DNA of 64,000 nucleotides, from positions 1 through 64,000 of the forward strand of contig NZ_JBEMAR010000010.1 of assembly GCF_040274945.1 (NCBI RefSeq), written 5' to 3'. Shown piece by piece: positions 40,293 to 50,467 of this stretch. Source of the stretch: Carnobacterium_B sp040274945 (GTDB lineage Bacteria > Bacillota > Bacilli > Lactobacillales > Carnobacteriaceae). A model generated the notes under the pieces. That model was not told the DNA's origin. It did not search any database and saw only the letters and a program-made list of their open reading frames with translations. A program made the position numbers and the translations under genes. The stretch's first letter is position 1. Each line of letters starts with the position of its first letter.

Positions 40293-42269
40293 AGGGTCTT
40301 GGATACGTTTGAACATTTTTTCCATATCTTTATTGGTAAAATGAATCAACACCGGTCTTCCATGCGGGCAATTATATGGGTTTTCTGTCTTCCTTAAGTC
40401 TTTTAATAACGCTCTGGCTTCCGCATCATTTAAATAATGATTTGCTTTGATTGAGCCTTTACAACTCATCATAATGGCTGTAGCTTCTCTAAACTTAGCA
40501 ACACTTACACTGCCTTGCTCCAACAACAGATCAATCATTTCTCTTACGATGCTCTCTTCTTCGCCTTGGTTGAACCATACAGGATGACTTCTTAGTAGAA
40601 AACTATTTTGGCCAAATGGTTCTAAGAAAATACCCACAGTCTCCAATGCATCATTGTTTTCTTTGATCTTGATTGCATCGCTATTTGGGTAATCTAGCAT
40701 TATAGGTACCAATAAATCCTGTAAATCATTACTGACTTCACCAATTTTTTTTCGGAAGTATTCGTACTTTATTCTCTCTTGAGCGGCATGCTGATCCAAA
40801 ATATACAACCCTTTTTCATTTTGCGCAAATAAATACGTTCCATGCATTTGACCAACATATTCTAACGTCGGAAATTGGTCAACAGATTCAGTAGAGAACC
40901 TTTTTTTCTCCATTAATTTGCTTGCTGTTTTTAATGGCGATTCTTGGTGGTAATCAACTAATTCACTAACTTGTTCATTTTGGGCCTCTCCACCATGACT
41001 TTCTTGCGGAACATATTCAAATGGAGTCTCTTGAGTATTTTCTTGCAAGAAAAACGGATCTTCCTCAGTCTCGTCTACACTATCCTTTTCAAAAAATCTA
41101 GATTGATGATGAGCATTATAAGAGGTTGAAGATGAATAATTATTTTCGGACTCTTTATTGTTTTCATTTTTTACTTCTGGGTTTCTTTCTTGATGAAACT
41201 GAAACGTTGTCTGTTCAGTTTCCACCATCGGCAAGTCTGTTTTCTTTTTAAAAGATAAATTTTCTAAAGCATCCGGGATAAGTTGTTCTTTACTTAGACT
41301 CTCATGAATAGCGGACTCTATCAATTGCATCAATTCTTTTTCTTTACTAATGCGAACTTCTTGCTTTGTCGGATGCACATTTACATCTACTAACAAAGGA
41401 TCCATATCAATTTCAATAGCAGCAACCGGATAGCGTCCAACCATAAGTTTAGACCGGTAACCCGAGATAATAGCTTTATTCAATAAATAATTCTTAATAT
41501 AGCGTCCATTTATAATAATAGAGATGTAATTTCGACTTGCTCTTGTGAGTTCGGGTAATGAAATAAAACCCGACACTCTAAAATCCAAATCTTCTTTCTT
41601 TATTTCTCTCATTTTTTTGGCTGTAGCAACTCCATAAATACCTGCTAGAGTTTGTTTCAGATCGCCATTCCCAGCTGTTCGCAACAACTGATTGCCATCA
41701 TGAACCAAGCGAAAAGCAATATTCGGGTGACTAATAGCCATTCGATTGACAATATCTGTCACATTCGACAGTTCTGTTTGCAAGCTCTTTACGTATTTTA
41801 ATCGTGCAGGCGTATTAAAAAAAAGGTTTTCTATTGTGATCTTACTTCCTTTTCTTGCTTCATTCGCTTTTTCCTCAATAATTTTACCGCCTTTTAAAGA
41901 AAGGTACGTTCCACGTTCTCCACCGATCGACGTTTCTAGTGTAACCTCTGAAACAGACGCAATACTGGGCAGAGCCTCTCCACGAAATCCAAGTGTACGA
42001 ATTCGGAAAAGATCATCACGAGAATAGATTTTACTTGTTGCATGTCGTTTGAATGCATTTTGAACTTCTTCTGGTTCGATACCTAGTCCATTGTCAATGA
42101 TCTGTATTTTTTTCAATCCAGCTTCTTCGATAAGAATGTCAATCTGGCTGCTTTCTGCATCAATTGCATTTTCAATCAATTCTTTCACTACTGAAGCAGG
42201 TCGCTCAATTACTTCGCCAGCCGCGATTTGATTAGCTAATACATCTGAGAGTTCTTGAATTTTTGCCAT
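40287..42269 (-). CDS. mutL: DNA mismatch repair protein MutL
   Basis: 660 residues. The N-terminal GHKL ATPase is clear from KELIENAIDA, IDNGLGIEPEE, RGEALPSIASV and HATSKI. The C-terminal domain carries the endonuclease motif DQHAAQERIKYE and the zinc-side motif CPHGRP, so this is a nicking MutL as in Gram-positives without MutH. A long acidic variable linker (about residues 350-460) joins the halves. The ATG at 42269 (MAKIQELS) has AAGGA 9 nt upstream; the ATG at 42278 is too near. It follows mutS by 28 bp. Confidence 0.96.
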   Translation of the reverse strand: MAKIQELSDVLANQIAAGEVIERPASVVKELIENAIDAESSQIDILIEEAGLKKIQIIDNGLGIEPEEVQNAFKRHATSKIYSRDDLFRIRTLGFRGEALPSIASVSEVTLETSIGGERGTYLSLKGGKIIEEKANEARKGSKITIENLFFNTPARLKYVKSLQTELSNVTDIVNRMAISHPNIAFRLVHDGNQLLRTAGNGDLKQTLAGIYGVATAKKMREIKKEDLDFRVSGFISLPELTRASRNYISIIINGRYIKNYLLNKAIISGYRSKLMVGRYPVAAIEIDMDPLLVDVNVHPTKQEVRISKEKELMQLIESAIHESLSKEQLIPDALENLSFKKKTDLPMVETEQTTFQFHQERNPEVKNENNKESENNYSSSTSYNAHHQSRFFEKDSVDETEEDPFFLQENTQETPFEYVPQESHGGEAQNEQVSELVDYHQESPLKTASKLMEKKRFSTESVDQFPTLEYVGQMHGTYLFAQNEKGLYILDQHAAQERIKYEYFRKKIGEVSNDLQDLLVPIMLDYPNSDAIKIKENNDALETVGIFLEPFGQNSFLLRSHPVWFNQGEEESIVREMIDLLLEQGSVSVAKFREATAIMMSCKGSIKANHYLNDAEARALLKDLRKTENPYNCPHGRPVLIHFTNKDMEKMFKRIQDPH

Positions 42270-42297
42270 CTTTTCCATTCCTTCCTACTAACTATAA

Positions 42298-44922
42298 TCA
42301 GTTCAATTTCTGTTGCCATTCACTAATGCAATTCAATGCTTCTAAAGGAGTCATTGTTAATAAATTCATCTTTCGAACAGCTTTAACGACTTCAGCCTCT
42401 GAATCTTCAAGCAGCCCGAATAAAGAAAGCTGTCCTTCATCCTTCTCTTCAACTTTTCCTTTTTGAGAAGATTTACTTGAAATTGACGTTTCGTTAGCTG
42501 AATCTATTTGAGTAGAGCGATTCAACACGATTTCTTCTTTTTGCTCCAGTTGTTCTAAAATAATAGCAGCACGTGAAAGTAAATCATTAGGAAGTCCAGC
42601 AAGTTTAGCTACTTGTATCCCATAGCTTTTATCTGCAGGACCAGGAAGCATTTTGTGCAAAAAAACTAATTCTCCCTCTTCTTCTACTGCTCCTACATGG
42701 ACATTTGTTAAGCGAGGCAGTCGTTCATCTAACACTGTTAACTCATGGTAATGGGTTGAAAATAACGTTTTTGCATGGACATTTTCATGAATGTATTCAA
42801 TAATAGCTTCTGCTAAAGCCATGCCGTCATATGTGGCTGTTCCACGTCCAATTTCATCAAATAAAATCAAGCTGTTCTTAGAAGCGTAACGCAAAGCTTC
42901 GTTCGCTTCCATCATTTCGACCATAAAGGTACTTTGACCTGCAATTAAATCATCCGCTGCTCCAATACGAGTAAATATCTGATCAAATATCGGCATTGTC
43001 GCTTTATCAGCAGGAACAAAACAGCCCATTTGAGCCATAATAACGGTTAAGGCTAATTGCCTCATATACGTACTTTTACCAGACATATTCGGACCAGTAA
43101 TAAGTAAAATTTCATTATCTTGATCCATTTCAACACTATTTGGTACATACGTTTGTTGCCCCAAAACTTTTTCTACAACGGGATGTCTTCCTTCTATCAA
43201 ACTGATTTCTTGACTATTAGCGGCCATTAAAGGACGAGTATAATGGTATTTTTCACTTATCGTTGCAAAACTCTGTAACACATCAATAGCGGCTACCGTT
43301 TTGGCCAGTTTTTGCAATCGTTCAATATAATTTTTAATCGTTTCTCTAACTTCAGCAAATAAGGTGTATTCTAGAAGCATAGATTTTTCTTCAGCTTCTA
43401 GAATCAAAATTTCTTTTTCCTTTAATTCTGGAGTAATAAACCGTTCAGCATTTGCTAAAGTTTGTTTTCGTTCGTAACGCCCTTCAGGCAAATTAGCAAG
43501 ATTAGCTTTAGTTATCTCAATATAGTAACCAAAGATACGGTTGTAGCCAATTTTTAAATTTTTAATGCCTGTTGCTGCTTTTTCTTCAGCCTCTAACTGA
43601 GCGATCCATTTTTTACCATTACGCATAGCATCACGGTAAGTATCCAATTGTTCATTGAACCCATCTTTAATGACTCCACCATCTTTTATCGAAAGAGGAG
43701 CATTTTCATCTATTGCTTGATTAATCAACTGAACAACTTCAGGGACTTGGTCTAAGTCGGTAATCAATTTATCCCATTCGCCCTTATTCATCAACTGTAT
43801 AATCTCAATCAACTGAGGGATTTGTAGTAACGAGGTTTGTAATTGTATCAAGTCACGTCCATTAACATTCCCAAATGCTACCCTTCCAGCTAACCTTTCT
43901 AAATCATATACTCTCGTCAATGCTTCATTTAAGTCTGTTCTTTCAAAAAAATGATTGATTAAACTTTCAACAATATTCTGTCTCATCGTGATCTGTTGTT
44001 CTTGAATAAGAGGCCGATCAATCCATTGCTTTAAAAGTCTTCCTCCCATTGCTGTTTTGGTTTCATCCAGCAACCACAAAAGAGTTCCTTTTTTTTGTCC
44101 TGTGCGAATCGAAGAAACCAATTCTAAATTATGCTTAGAGTAATGATCCATTTTCAAATAATTAGTAGGAGAATAAACTTCTACTTTTTGTAGGTGACCT
44201 AAATTTCGTTTTTGGGTAACGTATAAATAAGAAAACAATAATTTCACAACATCAATCAATCCACTGTCCTCTATCTCACTTGTGAGGTAAGAAAATTCTG
44301 CACGTTCAATCATTTCTTTTTGAGTAGATACCATGATGCCTAATTTTGTCTCTAATTCTGCTTGTACATCTACTTCCATTGCTTCTTTAAAAACAACTTC
44401 TTTTGCTTTTAAACTCATTAGTTCACTCATTACTGCTTCCAATGAATTTAATTTTGTCGTTTTTAATTCTCCTGTACTTAAATCAGCATACGCTAAATGA
44501 TAGTGACCTGTATTGGTACTCATTAGAGCAGCTAAATAATTATTTGTTTTAGCATCCATAGATTTTGTATCCATAGCTGTTCCAGGTGTAATTAACTGAA
44601 CGACTTCTCTTTTCACCATACCTTTTGCGGTTTTTGGATCTTCTACTTGTTCACAAATGGCTACTTTGTATCCTCGTTCTATTAAACTATCAATGTACCC
44701 TTTTGCTGCATGATAAGGAACCCCACACATTGGGATCGGTTCATCTGCATTACGGTTCCGACTCGTTAACGTAACTTCTAAAAGTTGAGAAGCTTTAATA
44801 GCATCTTCATTAAATAGTTCATAAAAATCTCCCAAGCGATAAAACAAAAAAGCATCTGGGTAATTTGCCTTTATCCCTAGATACTGTTCCATCATAGGCG
44901 TTTGTTTTGTTTTTTGTGGCAC
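42298..44922 (-). CDS. mutS: DNA mismatch repair protein MutS
   Basis: 874 residues: the mismatch-reading N terminus with FYRLGDFYELFNEDA (Phe-x-Glu form), connector and lever regions, then the ATPase with Walker A TGPNMSGKSTYMR, Walker B LILFDEIGRGTATYDG and STHYHEL. It has an acidic tail with a QLSLF beta-clamp-binding-like motif (GQLSLFGLLE, residues about 828-837). Translation starts at a GTG (codons CCA CAA follow) behind a G-rich GGGGGCGGG. MutS and MutL act together in repair of replication errors. Confidence 0.96.
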   Translation of the reverse strand: MPQKTKQTPMMEQYLGIKANYPDAFLFYRLGDFYELFNEDAIKASQLLEVTLTSRNRNADEPIPMCGVPYHAAKGYIDSLIERGYKVAICEQVEDPKTAKGMVKREVVQLITPGTAMDTKSMDAKTNNYLAALMSTNTGHYHLAYADLSTGELKTTKLNSLEAVMSELMSLKAKEVVFKEAMEVDVQAELETKLGIMVSTQKEMIERAEFSYLTSEIEDSGLIDVVKLLFSYLYVTQKRNLGHLQKVEVYSPTNYLKMDHYSKHNLELVSSIRTGQKKGTLLWLLDETKTAMGGRLLKQWIDRPLIQEQQITMRQNIVESLINHFFERTDLNEALTRVYDLERLAGRVAFGNVNGRDLIQLQTSLLQIPQLIEIIQLMNKGEWDKLITDLDQVPEVVQLINQAIDENAPLSIKDGGVIKDGFNEQLDTYRDAMRNGKKWIAQLEAEEKAATGIKNLKIGYNRIFGYYIEITKANLANLPEGRYERKQTLANAERFITPELKEKEILILEAEEKSMLLEYTLFAEVRETIKNYIERLQKLAKTVAAIDVLQSFATISEKYHYTRPLMAANSQEISLIEGRHPVVEKVLGQQTYVPNSVEMDQDNEILLITGPNMSGKSTYMRQLALTVIMAQMGCFVPADKATMPIFDQIFTRIGAADDLIAGQSTFMVEMMEANEALRYASKNSLILFDEIGRGTATYDGMALAEAIIEYIHENVHAKTLFSTHYHELTVLDERLPRLTNVHVGAVEEEGELVFLHKMLPGPADKSYGIQVAKLAGLPNDLLSRAAIILEQLEQKEEIVLNRSTQIDSANETSISSKSSQKGKVEEKDEGQLSLFGLLEDSEAEVVKAVRKMNLLTMTPLEALNCISEWQQKLN

Positions 44923-44972
44923 TTTTCCCGCCCCCTTGTGGTTAATTGGTGTTCAGCAACCTTGTATTCTCT

Positions 44973-45779
44973 TTATTCAAAACCGCCATTAAACGGACGA
45001 TCTTCATTGATCACAATATTTTCAATTTTTTTAGCTTCACCTGTACTATCGTCAATATCAATAAAACAGCCCGATAGAATTTTTCTTCCTTCTTTTGGAA
45101 CTTCAAAACGTGTTGGCATCTGCGTCAAAAATTTTCTTAAAACAGCATCACGATCCATACCTAATGATTCATCATATGGTCCAGTCATTCCAGCATCCGT
45201 TAAATAAGCTGTTCCATTTGGTAAAATACGTGCATCATTCGTCTGCACATGAGTATGTGTTCCGACTACTGCTGATACTCTACCATCTAGATACCATCCC
45301 ATTGACTGCTTCTCACTAGTTGTTTCTGCATGGAAATCAACAAAGATCAATGGTGTACGTTTCAACGCTTCTTCAACTAGTTCATCAGCTTTTCTAAAGG
45401 GATCATCAACATCCGTCATGAACACTCGGCCATGTAAATTAATAACAGCCAGTTCAAGTTGATTGACCTTTATATAGGAAATTCCTTTTCCAGGTGTACC
45501 TTCTGGATAATTAGCCGGTCGAATCATTTTTTTAGCATCTTCAATAAATTCAAAAATATCTCGGTTATCCCAAGTATGATTTCCCATTGTTACGATATCC
45601 ACACCATCTTGTAAAAAACCTTTATAAATTTTTTCTGTAATTCCACGACCTGCTGCTGCATTTTCTCCATTTAAAATAGTGACTTGTGGTTTATACATCT
45701 TTTTCAATTTAGGTAAGTAATCATGAACCATTTCGCGGCCCATCGAACCTACAACATCTCCAATAAATAATAATTTCAT
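44973..45779 (-). CDS. ymdB: YmdB-type calcineurin-like phosphodiesterase
   Basis: 268 residues. Metal-binding motifs: LLFIGDVVGSMGRE, NGENAAAGRGI, MGNHTWDN, FVDFHAETTSEKQ and VGTHTHVQTNDA, the TIGR00282 pattern. In Bacillus YmdB is a 2',3'-cyclic-nucleotide phosphodiesterase needed for late adaptive behaviours and lies beside rny, as here. The start ATG follows AGAGGAA. The natural substrate in this organism is not shown. Confidence 0.93.
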   Translation of the reverse strand: MKLLFIGDVVGSMGREMVHDYLPKLKKMYKPQVTILNGENAAAGRGITEKIYKGFLQDGVDIVTMGNHTWDNRDIFEFIEDAKKMIRPANYPEGTPGKGISYIKVNQLELAVINLHGRVFMTDVDDPFRKADELVEEALKRTPLIFVDFHAETTSEKQSMGWYLDGRVSAVVGTHTHVQTNDARILPNGTAYLTDAGMTGPYDESLGMDRDAVLRKFLTQMPTRFEVPKEGRKILSGCFIDIDDSTGEAKKIENIVINEDRPFNGGFE

Positions 45780-45905
45780 TCAATTATTCCTCTTCTCTTT
45801 ATCATCTTCTATATTTTAACAATAAACGGCCTGAAATAAAAGCTGGCCTTTTCATTTTATTTACCTGCTCACTTGTTTAACACTCATTTTCAACAACTGG
45901 CAACA

Positions 45906-45946
45906 AAAAAACGATCTGAGTCAGATTCACATCGACTCAGATCGGC
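45906..45946 (-). terminator. Terminator after rny
   Basis: Perfect 11-bp stem CGATCTGAGTC/GACTCAGATCG (45912-45922 with 45934-45944), followed by seven Ts on the minus strand. Confidence 0.92.
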
Positions 45947-45960
45947 TTCTATACTACTAT

Positions 45961-47520
45961 TTATTTAGCGTATTCTATGGTTCTTGTTTCTCGAATAACC
46001 GTGATTTTAATATGTCCTGGATAATCCAGTTCACTTTCAATACGGTTTCTAACATCACGCGCTAGCTTACTTGCGGCTAAATCATCAAGTTTTTCAGGTT
46101 TGACCATGATGCGTATTTCACGACCAGCTTGTATTGCAAAACTTTGTTCCACTCCTTCGAAATCATTAGAAATACTTTCTAATTTTTCAAGTCGGTGAAT
46201 ATAATTTTCAAGTGACTCGCTTCTTGCACCTGGACGTGCCGCAGATATTGCGTCGGCTGAAGCAACTAAAACAGAAATGACAGATGTCGCTTCTACATCA
46301 CCATGATGTGAAGCAATTGCATTAACAACTGTTTCATTCTCTTTATACTTCATCCCAATTTCCGCGCCAATTTCAACATGTGATCCTTCAACTTCATGAT
46401 CCAATGCTTTACCAATATCGTGAAGTAGACCTGCTCGCTTAGCTAATGTAACGTCTTCTCCTAATTCAGCAGCCATCACACCAGCTAATTTAGCCACTTC
46501 AATAGAGTGACTTAAAACATTTTGACCATAACTTGTTCTAAATTTTAGACGTCCTAAAATTTTGATCAAATCTGGGTGTAAGGAATGTACTCCTACATCA
46601 AAAGTAGCTTGTTCTCCAATTTCTCTGATTCTTTCATCCATTTCCTTACGTGATTTTTCTACCATCTCTTCAATTCGAGCTGGATGAATCCGTCCATCTT
46701 GGATTAGTTTTTCAAGAGTCATTCGAGCAATTTCACGACGTATCGGATCAAATCCACTAAGTACAACCGCTTCTGGTGTATCATCTATAATTAGATCCAT
46801 ACCCGTTAGGGTCTCCAGTGCTCTGATGTTACGCCCTTCGCGGCCTATAATACGACCTTTCATTTCATCGTTAGGTAGCGTTACAACGGATACTGTCGTT
46901 TCTGAAACTTGATCAGCTGCAGAACGTTGAATGGCTAGCGCAATTAAATTTTTAGCTTTTCGATCTGCTTCTTCTTTTGCTTTTTGTTCAGAATCTTTTA
47001 CCATTACAGCTAATTCATGAGACAATTCATTTTCTGTTTCTTTTAAAATCAATTGTCTTGCTTCTTCTCGTGATAAAGCCGCAACTCGTTCCAATTCATT
47101 TTCTTGTTGTTCGACTAACTCAATGGCTTTCTTCTCTAAATCGTTAACATGTAGTTGTCTAGAACTTAATTTCTCTTCATTCGCCTCAAGTGTGTGTTCA
47201 CGCTTTTCTAAGCTGTCGTTTTTGCGATCAATGTTATCTTCACGTTGCAACAAACGATTTTCTTGTCTTAGAACTTCATTTCTTCTCTCTTTCAGCTCTG
47301 CTTCAATTTCAGTTCGATATTTGTGGCTTTCATCCTTCGCTTCTAACATCGCTTCCTTTTTCATGGTTTCTGCTTCTCTTTTTGCTTCTTCCAATATTCC
47401 AGTTGCAGTGTTTCTAGCACCAGCTAGTTCTTTTTCGTGGCTTGCTTTGCGGACGAGATATCCAACAATAAGACCGACAACTAAAGTAACGATAGCGAAG
47501 GCAACACTTTTAAAATCCAT
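45961..47520 (-). CDS. rny: Ribonuclease Y
   Basis: 519 residues: an N-terminal transmembrane helix (SVAFAIVTLVVGLIVGYLV), a long coiled coil (residues about 25-200), a KH domain (MKGRIIGREGRNIRALETLTG) and an HD domain (LLHDIGKALDHEVEGSHVEIG). It is the membrane-bound endoribonuclease that starts mRNA decay in Firmicutes. GGAGG is placed 6 nt before the ATG. A consensus-like promoter with a 125-nt leader precedes it. The products of ymdB and possibly yheA/YlbF relatives are functional neighbours. Confidence 0.96.
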   Translation of the reverse strand: MDFKSVAFAIVTLVVGLIVGYLVRKASHEKELAGARNTATGILEEAKREAETMKKEAMLEAKDESHKYRTEIEAELKERRNEVLRQENRLLQREDNIDRKNDSLEKREHTLEANEEKLSSRQLHVNDLEKKAIELVEQQENELERVAALSREEARQLILKETENELSHELAVMVKDSEQKAKEEADRKAKNLIALAIQRSAADQVSETTVSVVTLPNDEMKGRIIGREGRNIRALETLTGMDLIIDDTPEAVVLSGFDPIRREIARMTLEKLIQDGRIHPARIEEMVEKSRKEMDERIREIGEQATFDVGVHSLHPDLIKILGRLKFRTSYGQNVLSHSIEVAKLAGVMAAELGEDVTLAKRAGLLHDIGKALDHEVEGSHVEIGAEIGMKYKENETVVNAIASHHGDVEATSVISVLVASADAISAARPGARSESLENYIHRLEKLESISNDFEGVEQSFAIQAGREIRIMVKPEKLDDLAASKLARDVRNRIESELDYPGHIKITVIRETRTIEYAK

Positions 47521-47645
47521 TCTTCCACCTCCGTATCATTTATTTAATTTGTCATTTAATATTTATCCATTATTTGGTAGAACAAGAATAGCTTTATACC
47601 AATAAAACCTACCCGTTATCTAATTTTAAATTAATAGATATCTTA

Positions 47646-47674
47646 ATTTTAATTGTAGTGAAGAGACATGTCAA
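47646..47674 (-). promoter_or_regulatory. Strong sigma-A promoter of rny
   Basis: Minus strand -35 TTGACA (47674-47669), 17-bp spacer, -10 TAAAAT (47651-47646). It predicts a leader of about 120 nt before the rny ATG. The remaining rny-recA gap holds nothing else that I can identify besides the recA terminator. Confidence 0.8.
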
Positions 47675-47771
47675 CTTAAATAATGGTTTTGTAGCCCTTT
47701 CATAAACTTTCATTGTGTTAATCCAATTCATTTACGAATCCTTTTTCATCCATTTTTAGTAAAATATTTTC

Positions 47772-47810
47772 AAAAAAAAGCCAACCAGCGTCTAAGCTTA
47801 TTGGCTTTTC
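47772..47810 (-). terminator. Terminator after recA
   Basis: AAAAGCCAA pairs with TTGGCTTTT (47801-47809), with AGC/GCT inside; a long T-run follows on the minus strand. Confidence 0.85.
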
Positions 47811-47827
47811 TCTATCTTCTAGTTCAT

Positions 47828-48865
47828 TTAATCTTCTAATAAATCAGTTTCAGACTCTTCTACTACTTCACCAGCTTCTCCAATACCATAAGCTGCACGA
47901 ACTTTTTGTTCTACTTCAGCTCTTAATTCAGGATTGTCTTTGAAGAATTTTTTTGCATTTTCTCGCCCTTGGCCAATTCGTTCGCCACCATAAGAGTACC
48001 ATGCACCTGCCTTATCAATGATATCTTTATCTGATCCCATATCTACAAGTTCTCCTACTTGAGAAATACCTTCACCATACATGATATCTACTTCAGCTAC
48101 TCTAAAAGGTGGAGCAACTTTATTCTTAACTACTTTAATTTTTGTGCGATTCCCCATAATATCTGTACCTTGTTTAATTTGTTCAGCTCTTCTAACTTCC
48201 AAACGAATCGTAGCATAGAATTTCAAAGCACGTCCACCTGGCGTGATTTCTGGGTTACCAAACATAACACCAACTTTTTCACGAATTTGGTTGATAAATA
48301 AAGCAATCGTTTTTGTTTTGTTGATTGAACCAGATAATTTACGTAAAGCTTGAGACATCAAACGAGCTTGTAACCCTACATGAGAGTCTCCCATTTCTCC
48401 TTCAATTTCCGCACGTGGTACTAATGCAGCAACCGAGTCAATGACAACAATATCCACTGCTCCACTGGAAACCAATGCATCTGCAATTTCCAAACCTTGT
48501 TCACCTGTATCTGGTTGAGATAATAGCAATTCGTCAATATCTACTCCAAGTGCAGCTGCGTATTTTGGATCCAATGCATTTTCAGCATCAATAAATGCAG
48601 CAATTCCGCCTTGTTTTTGAACCTCAGCAACAGCATGCAAAGCTACCGTTGTTTTACCTGAACTTTCAGGACCATATACTTCAATAATTCTTCCTCTAGG
48701 AAATCCGCCGACTCCCAAAGCTACATCTAATGCTAATGATCCACTAGGGACTGTAGAAATACGCGTATCAACTTTTTCTCCAAGTTTCATAACGGAACCT
48801 TTACCAAAGTTCTTTTCAATCTTTTTTAACGCTGCATCTAATGCTTGTTTACGATCGTCTGCCAT
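47828..48865 (-). CDS. recA: Recombinase RecA
   Basis: 345 residues with Walker A GPESSGKTT, Walker B IVVIDSVAALVP, loop L2 and the NQIREKVGVMFGNPE-type segment, ending in an acidic tail. The start is the ATG 48865 (MADDRKQAL), with GAGGAGG about 10 nt upstream; six further upstream codons are not used. RecA forms the recombination filament and triggers LexA self-cleavage. It has its own SOS promoter, and cinA precedes it in the same direction. Confidence 0.98.
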   Translation of the reverse strand: MADDRKQALDAALKKIEKNFGKGSVMKLGEKVDTRISTVPSGSLALDVALGVGGFPRGRIIEVYGPESSGKTTVALHAVAEVQKQGGIAAFIDAENALDPKYAAALGVDIDELLLSQPDTGEQGLEIADALVSSGAVDIVVIDSVAALVPRAEIEGEMGDSHVGLQARLMSQALRKLSGSINKTKTIALFINQIREKVGVMFGNPEITPGGRALKFYATIRLEVRRAEQIKQGTDIMGNRTKIKVVKNKVAPPFRVAEVDIMYGEGISQVGELVDMGSDKDIIDKAGAWYSYGGERIGQGRENAKKFFKDNPELRAEVEQKVRAAYGIGEAGEVVEESETDLLED

Positions 48866-48935
48866 TAAATAAATCCTCCTCAAGTCTCTTTTATTATTTA
48901 ATTAATCATTCATATTTTCATCTGCTACAAACATT

Positions 48936-48986
48936 ATCATACCTTTTTTTTATAAAAAAAGCAAGAAAAAAGCGAACAAACATTCG
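48936..48986 (-). promoter_or_regulatory. recA promoter and LexA box
   Basis: -35 TTGCTT (48964-48959), 17-bp spacer, -10 TATGAT (48941-48936) on the minus strand. CGAACAAACATTCG (48973-48986), one mismatch from CGAAC-N4-GTTCG, lies 9 bp upstream of the -35 element. Confidence 0.85.
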
Positions 48987-49020
48987 GTCTTTTTTAATCG
49001 ATTGATTTCTTATTTTCATT

Positions 49021-50283
49021 TTACAAAACTTTTTGTTCTATAGGCAAATCTAGTAACACTCTTCGAATCAAATCTAATCCGGACATGATCGATTTTTCTC
49101 GATTATTTTCACGCCCTTTACCAAAGTGATACTCTTTAGCAAATGCTGTTTCTTTAGTAGCAATACCAATCCATACAGTTCCTACTTCTTTATTTTCCAA
49201 TTTATCTGGGCCTGCAACTCCTGTAAAGGAGATAGCCAAATCTGTATCAAACATCTCTTGTGCTTTTTTTGCCATTTCTATCGCACACTCAGCACTGACT
49301 ACACCAAACTCTTCAATTGTTTTTTTTGTAACGCCTAAAATAGTTGTTTTTGCATCATTACTATAAGTTACAATTCCACCTTTGAAATAGTCACTTGCAC
49401 CTGAAACACTTGTTATAAGGTGTTGAAAAGAACCACCAGTCAAGCTCTCAGCAGCTGTAAGTGTCAGATTTTGTTCGTTTAATAAATCTGTAACTATATT
49501 TACTAAACGTCTATCCTCTCCATACCCATAAAAATAGCCACCTATGCGTTGTTGGATGGTAGCTTCCACCTTATCCAATAAGAAATGACATGCTTCCTCA
49601 GTGCTTCCGTTTGCTGTTAAACGTAAGGTTACTTCATGCTTCCCAGCATATGTAGCAAGAGTAGGATTTTTTTGCTCTTCTATCAAATCATCTAATTCAG
49701 CAGCTACTTGAGATTCTCCAATACCAAAGAAACGTAAAACTCTTGATACAAGATGGTTTTCATTTGGACGTCCGTCCATTAGCAATGGCCTTACTTCTTT
49801 TATAAACATAGGTTCTAACTCACTAGGTGGACCTGGTAATAATAAAAAGGCTTGTTTGTCTTGATTTAAAAGCATCCCTGCTGCAAGTCCTGTTTCATTT
49901 TTTAAAACAGTAGATCCCTCAATCACCATGGCCTGCAATCGATTGTTTTCTGTCATTACTCGTTTGCTATTTTCAAAAAAATTACTTATTTTATCCATAG
50001 TACTTGTATCTAAAATTAGTTTTTTATTTAAATGTTCAGCCAATACTTGTTTTGTAATGTCATCTTTCGTAGGTCCAAGACCACCTGAAAGGATAACTAA
50101 ATCACTTCTTTTTTCTGCCACTTGTATAACTTCTAATAATCGTTTCGGATTGTCTCCAACCACTACTTGGTGATAAACATCTATCCCTAATAATGATAGT
50201 TCGCGAGAGAGAAAAGAAGCATTGGTGTTTACTACTTGTCCCATTAAAAGTTCTGTTCCAACTGCTATGATTTCAGCGTTCAT
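49021..50283 (-). CDS. cinA: CinA: competence/damage-inducible protein, NMN amidohydrolase type
   Basis: 420 residues. An N-terminal MoCF-like COG1058 domain (IAVGTELLMGQVVNTNA, LSGGLGPTKDDITKQ, LLLPGPPSELEPMF) is joined to the C-terminal PncC/CinA domain (LTAAESLTGGSFQHLITSVSGAS and ISFTGVAGPD). The cinA-recA order is common in Firmicutes and streptococci, where CinA brings RecA to the membrane for competence. The PncC domain may deamidate NMN. AGGAG is 9 nt before the ATG. recA also has its own promoter. Confidence 0.93.
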   Translation of the reverse strand: MNAEIIAVGTELLMGQVVNTNASFLSRELSLLGIDVYHQVVVGDNPKRLLEVIQVAEKRSDLVILSGGLGPTKDDITKQVLAEHLNKKLILDTSTMDKISNFFENSKRVMTENNRLQAMVIEGSTVLKNETGLAAGMLLNQDKQAFLLLPGPPSELEPMFIKEVRPLLMDGRPNENHLVSRVLRFFGIGESQVAAELDDLIEEQKNPTLATYAGKHEVTLRLTANGSTEEACHFLLDKVEATIQQRIGGYFYGYGEDRRLVNIVTDLLNEQNLTLTAAESLTGGSFQHLITSVSGASDYFKGGIVTYSNDAKTTILGVTKKTIEEFGVVSAECAIEMAKKAQEMFDTDLAISFTGVAGPDKLENKEVGTVWIGIATKETAFAKEYHFGKGRENNREKSIMSGLDLIRRVLLDLPIEQKVL

Positions 50284-50407
50284 CTTACTTCACTCCTAAT
50301 TCTATAATACGCGAATTCTGTTCCGCAACTTTTATTTGACTTACCTTAAGAACCATAAAAGACTAGTTACTGCCTTCCTATTTTACCATACTTTTTAAGA
50401 GGTAAAA

Positions 50408-50436
50408 AAAAGAAGACCTGTTAAAAACAGTCTTCT
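50408..50436 (-). terminator. Terminator after pgsA
   Basis: AGAAGAC-c-TGTT pairs with AACAGTCTTCT (one bulge); nine Ts on the minus strand. Confidence 0.88.
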
Positions 50437-50467
50437 CCACATTATTCTTTCCTATTTTAATAATTTT

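Noticed and set aside
47123..47605. 160-codon open frame on the plus strand antisense to rny
   Set aside because: Ser/Leu-rich mirror of the rny coiled coil, with no ribosome binding site and no family resemblance.
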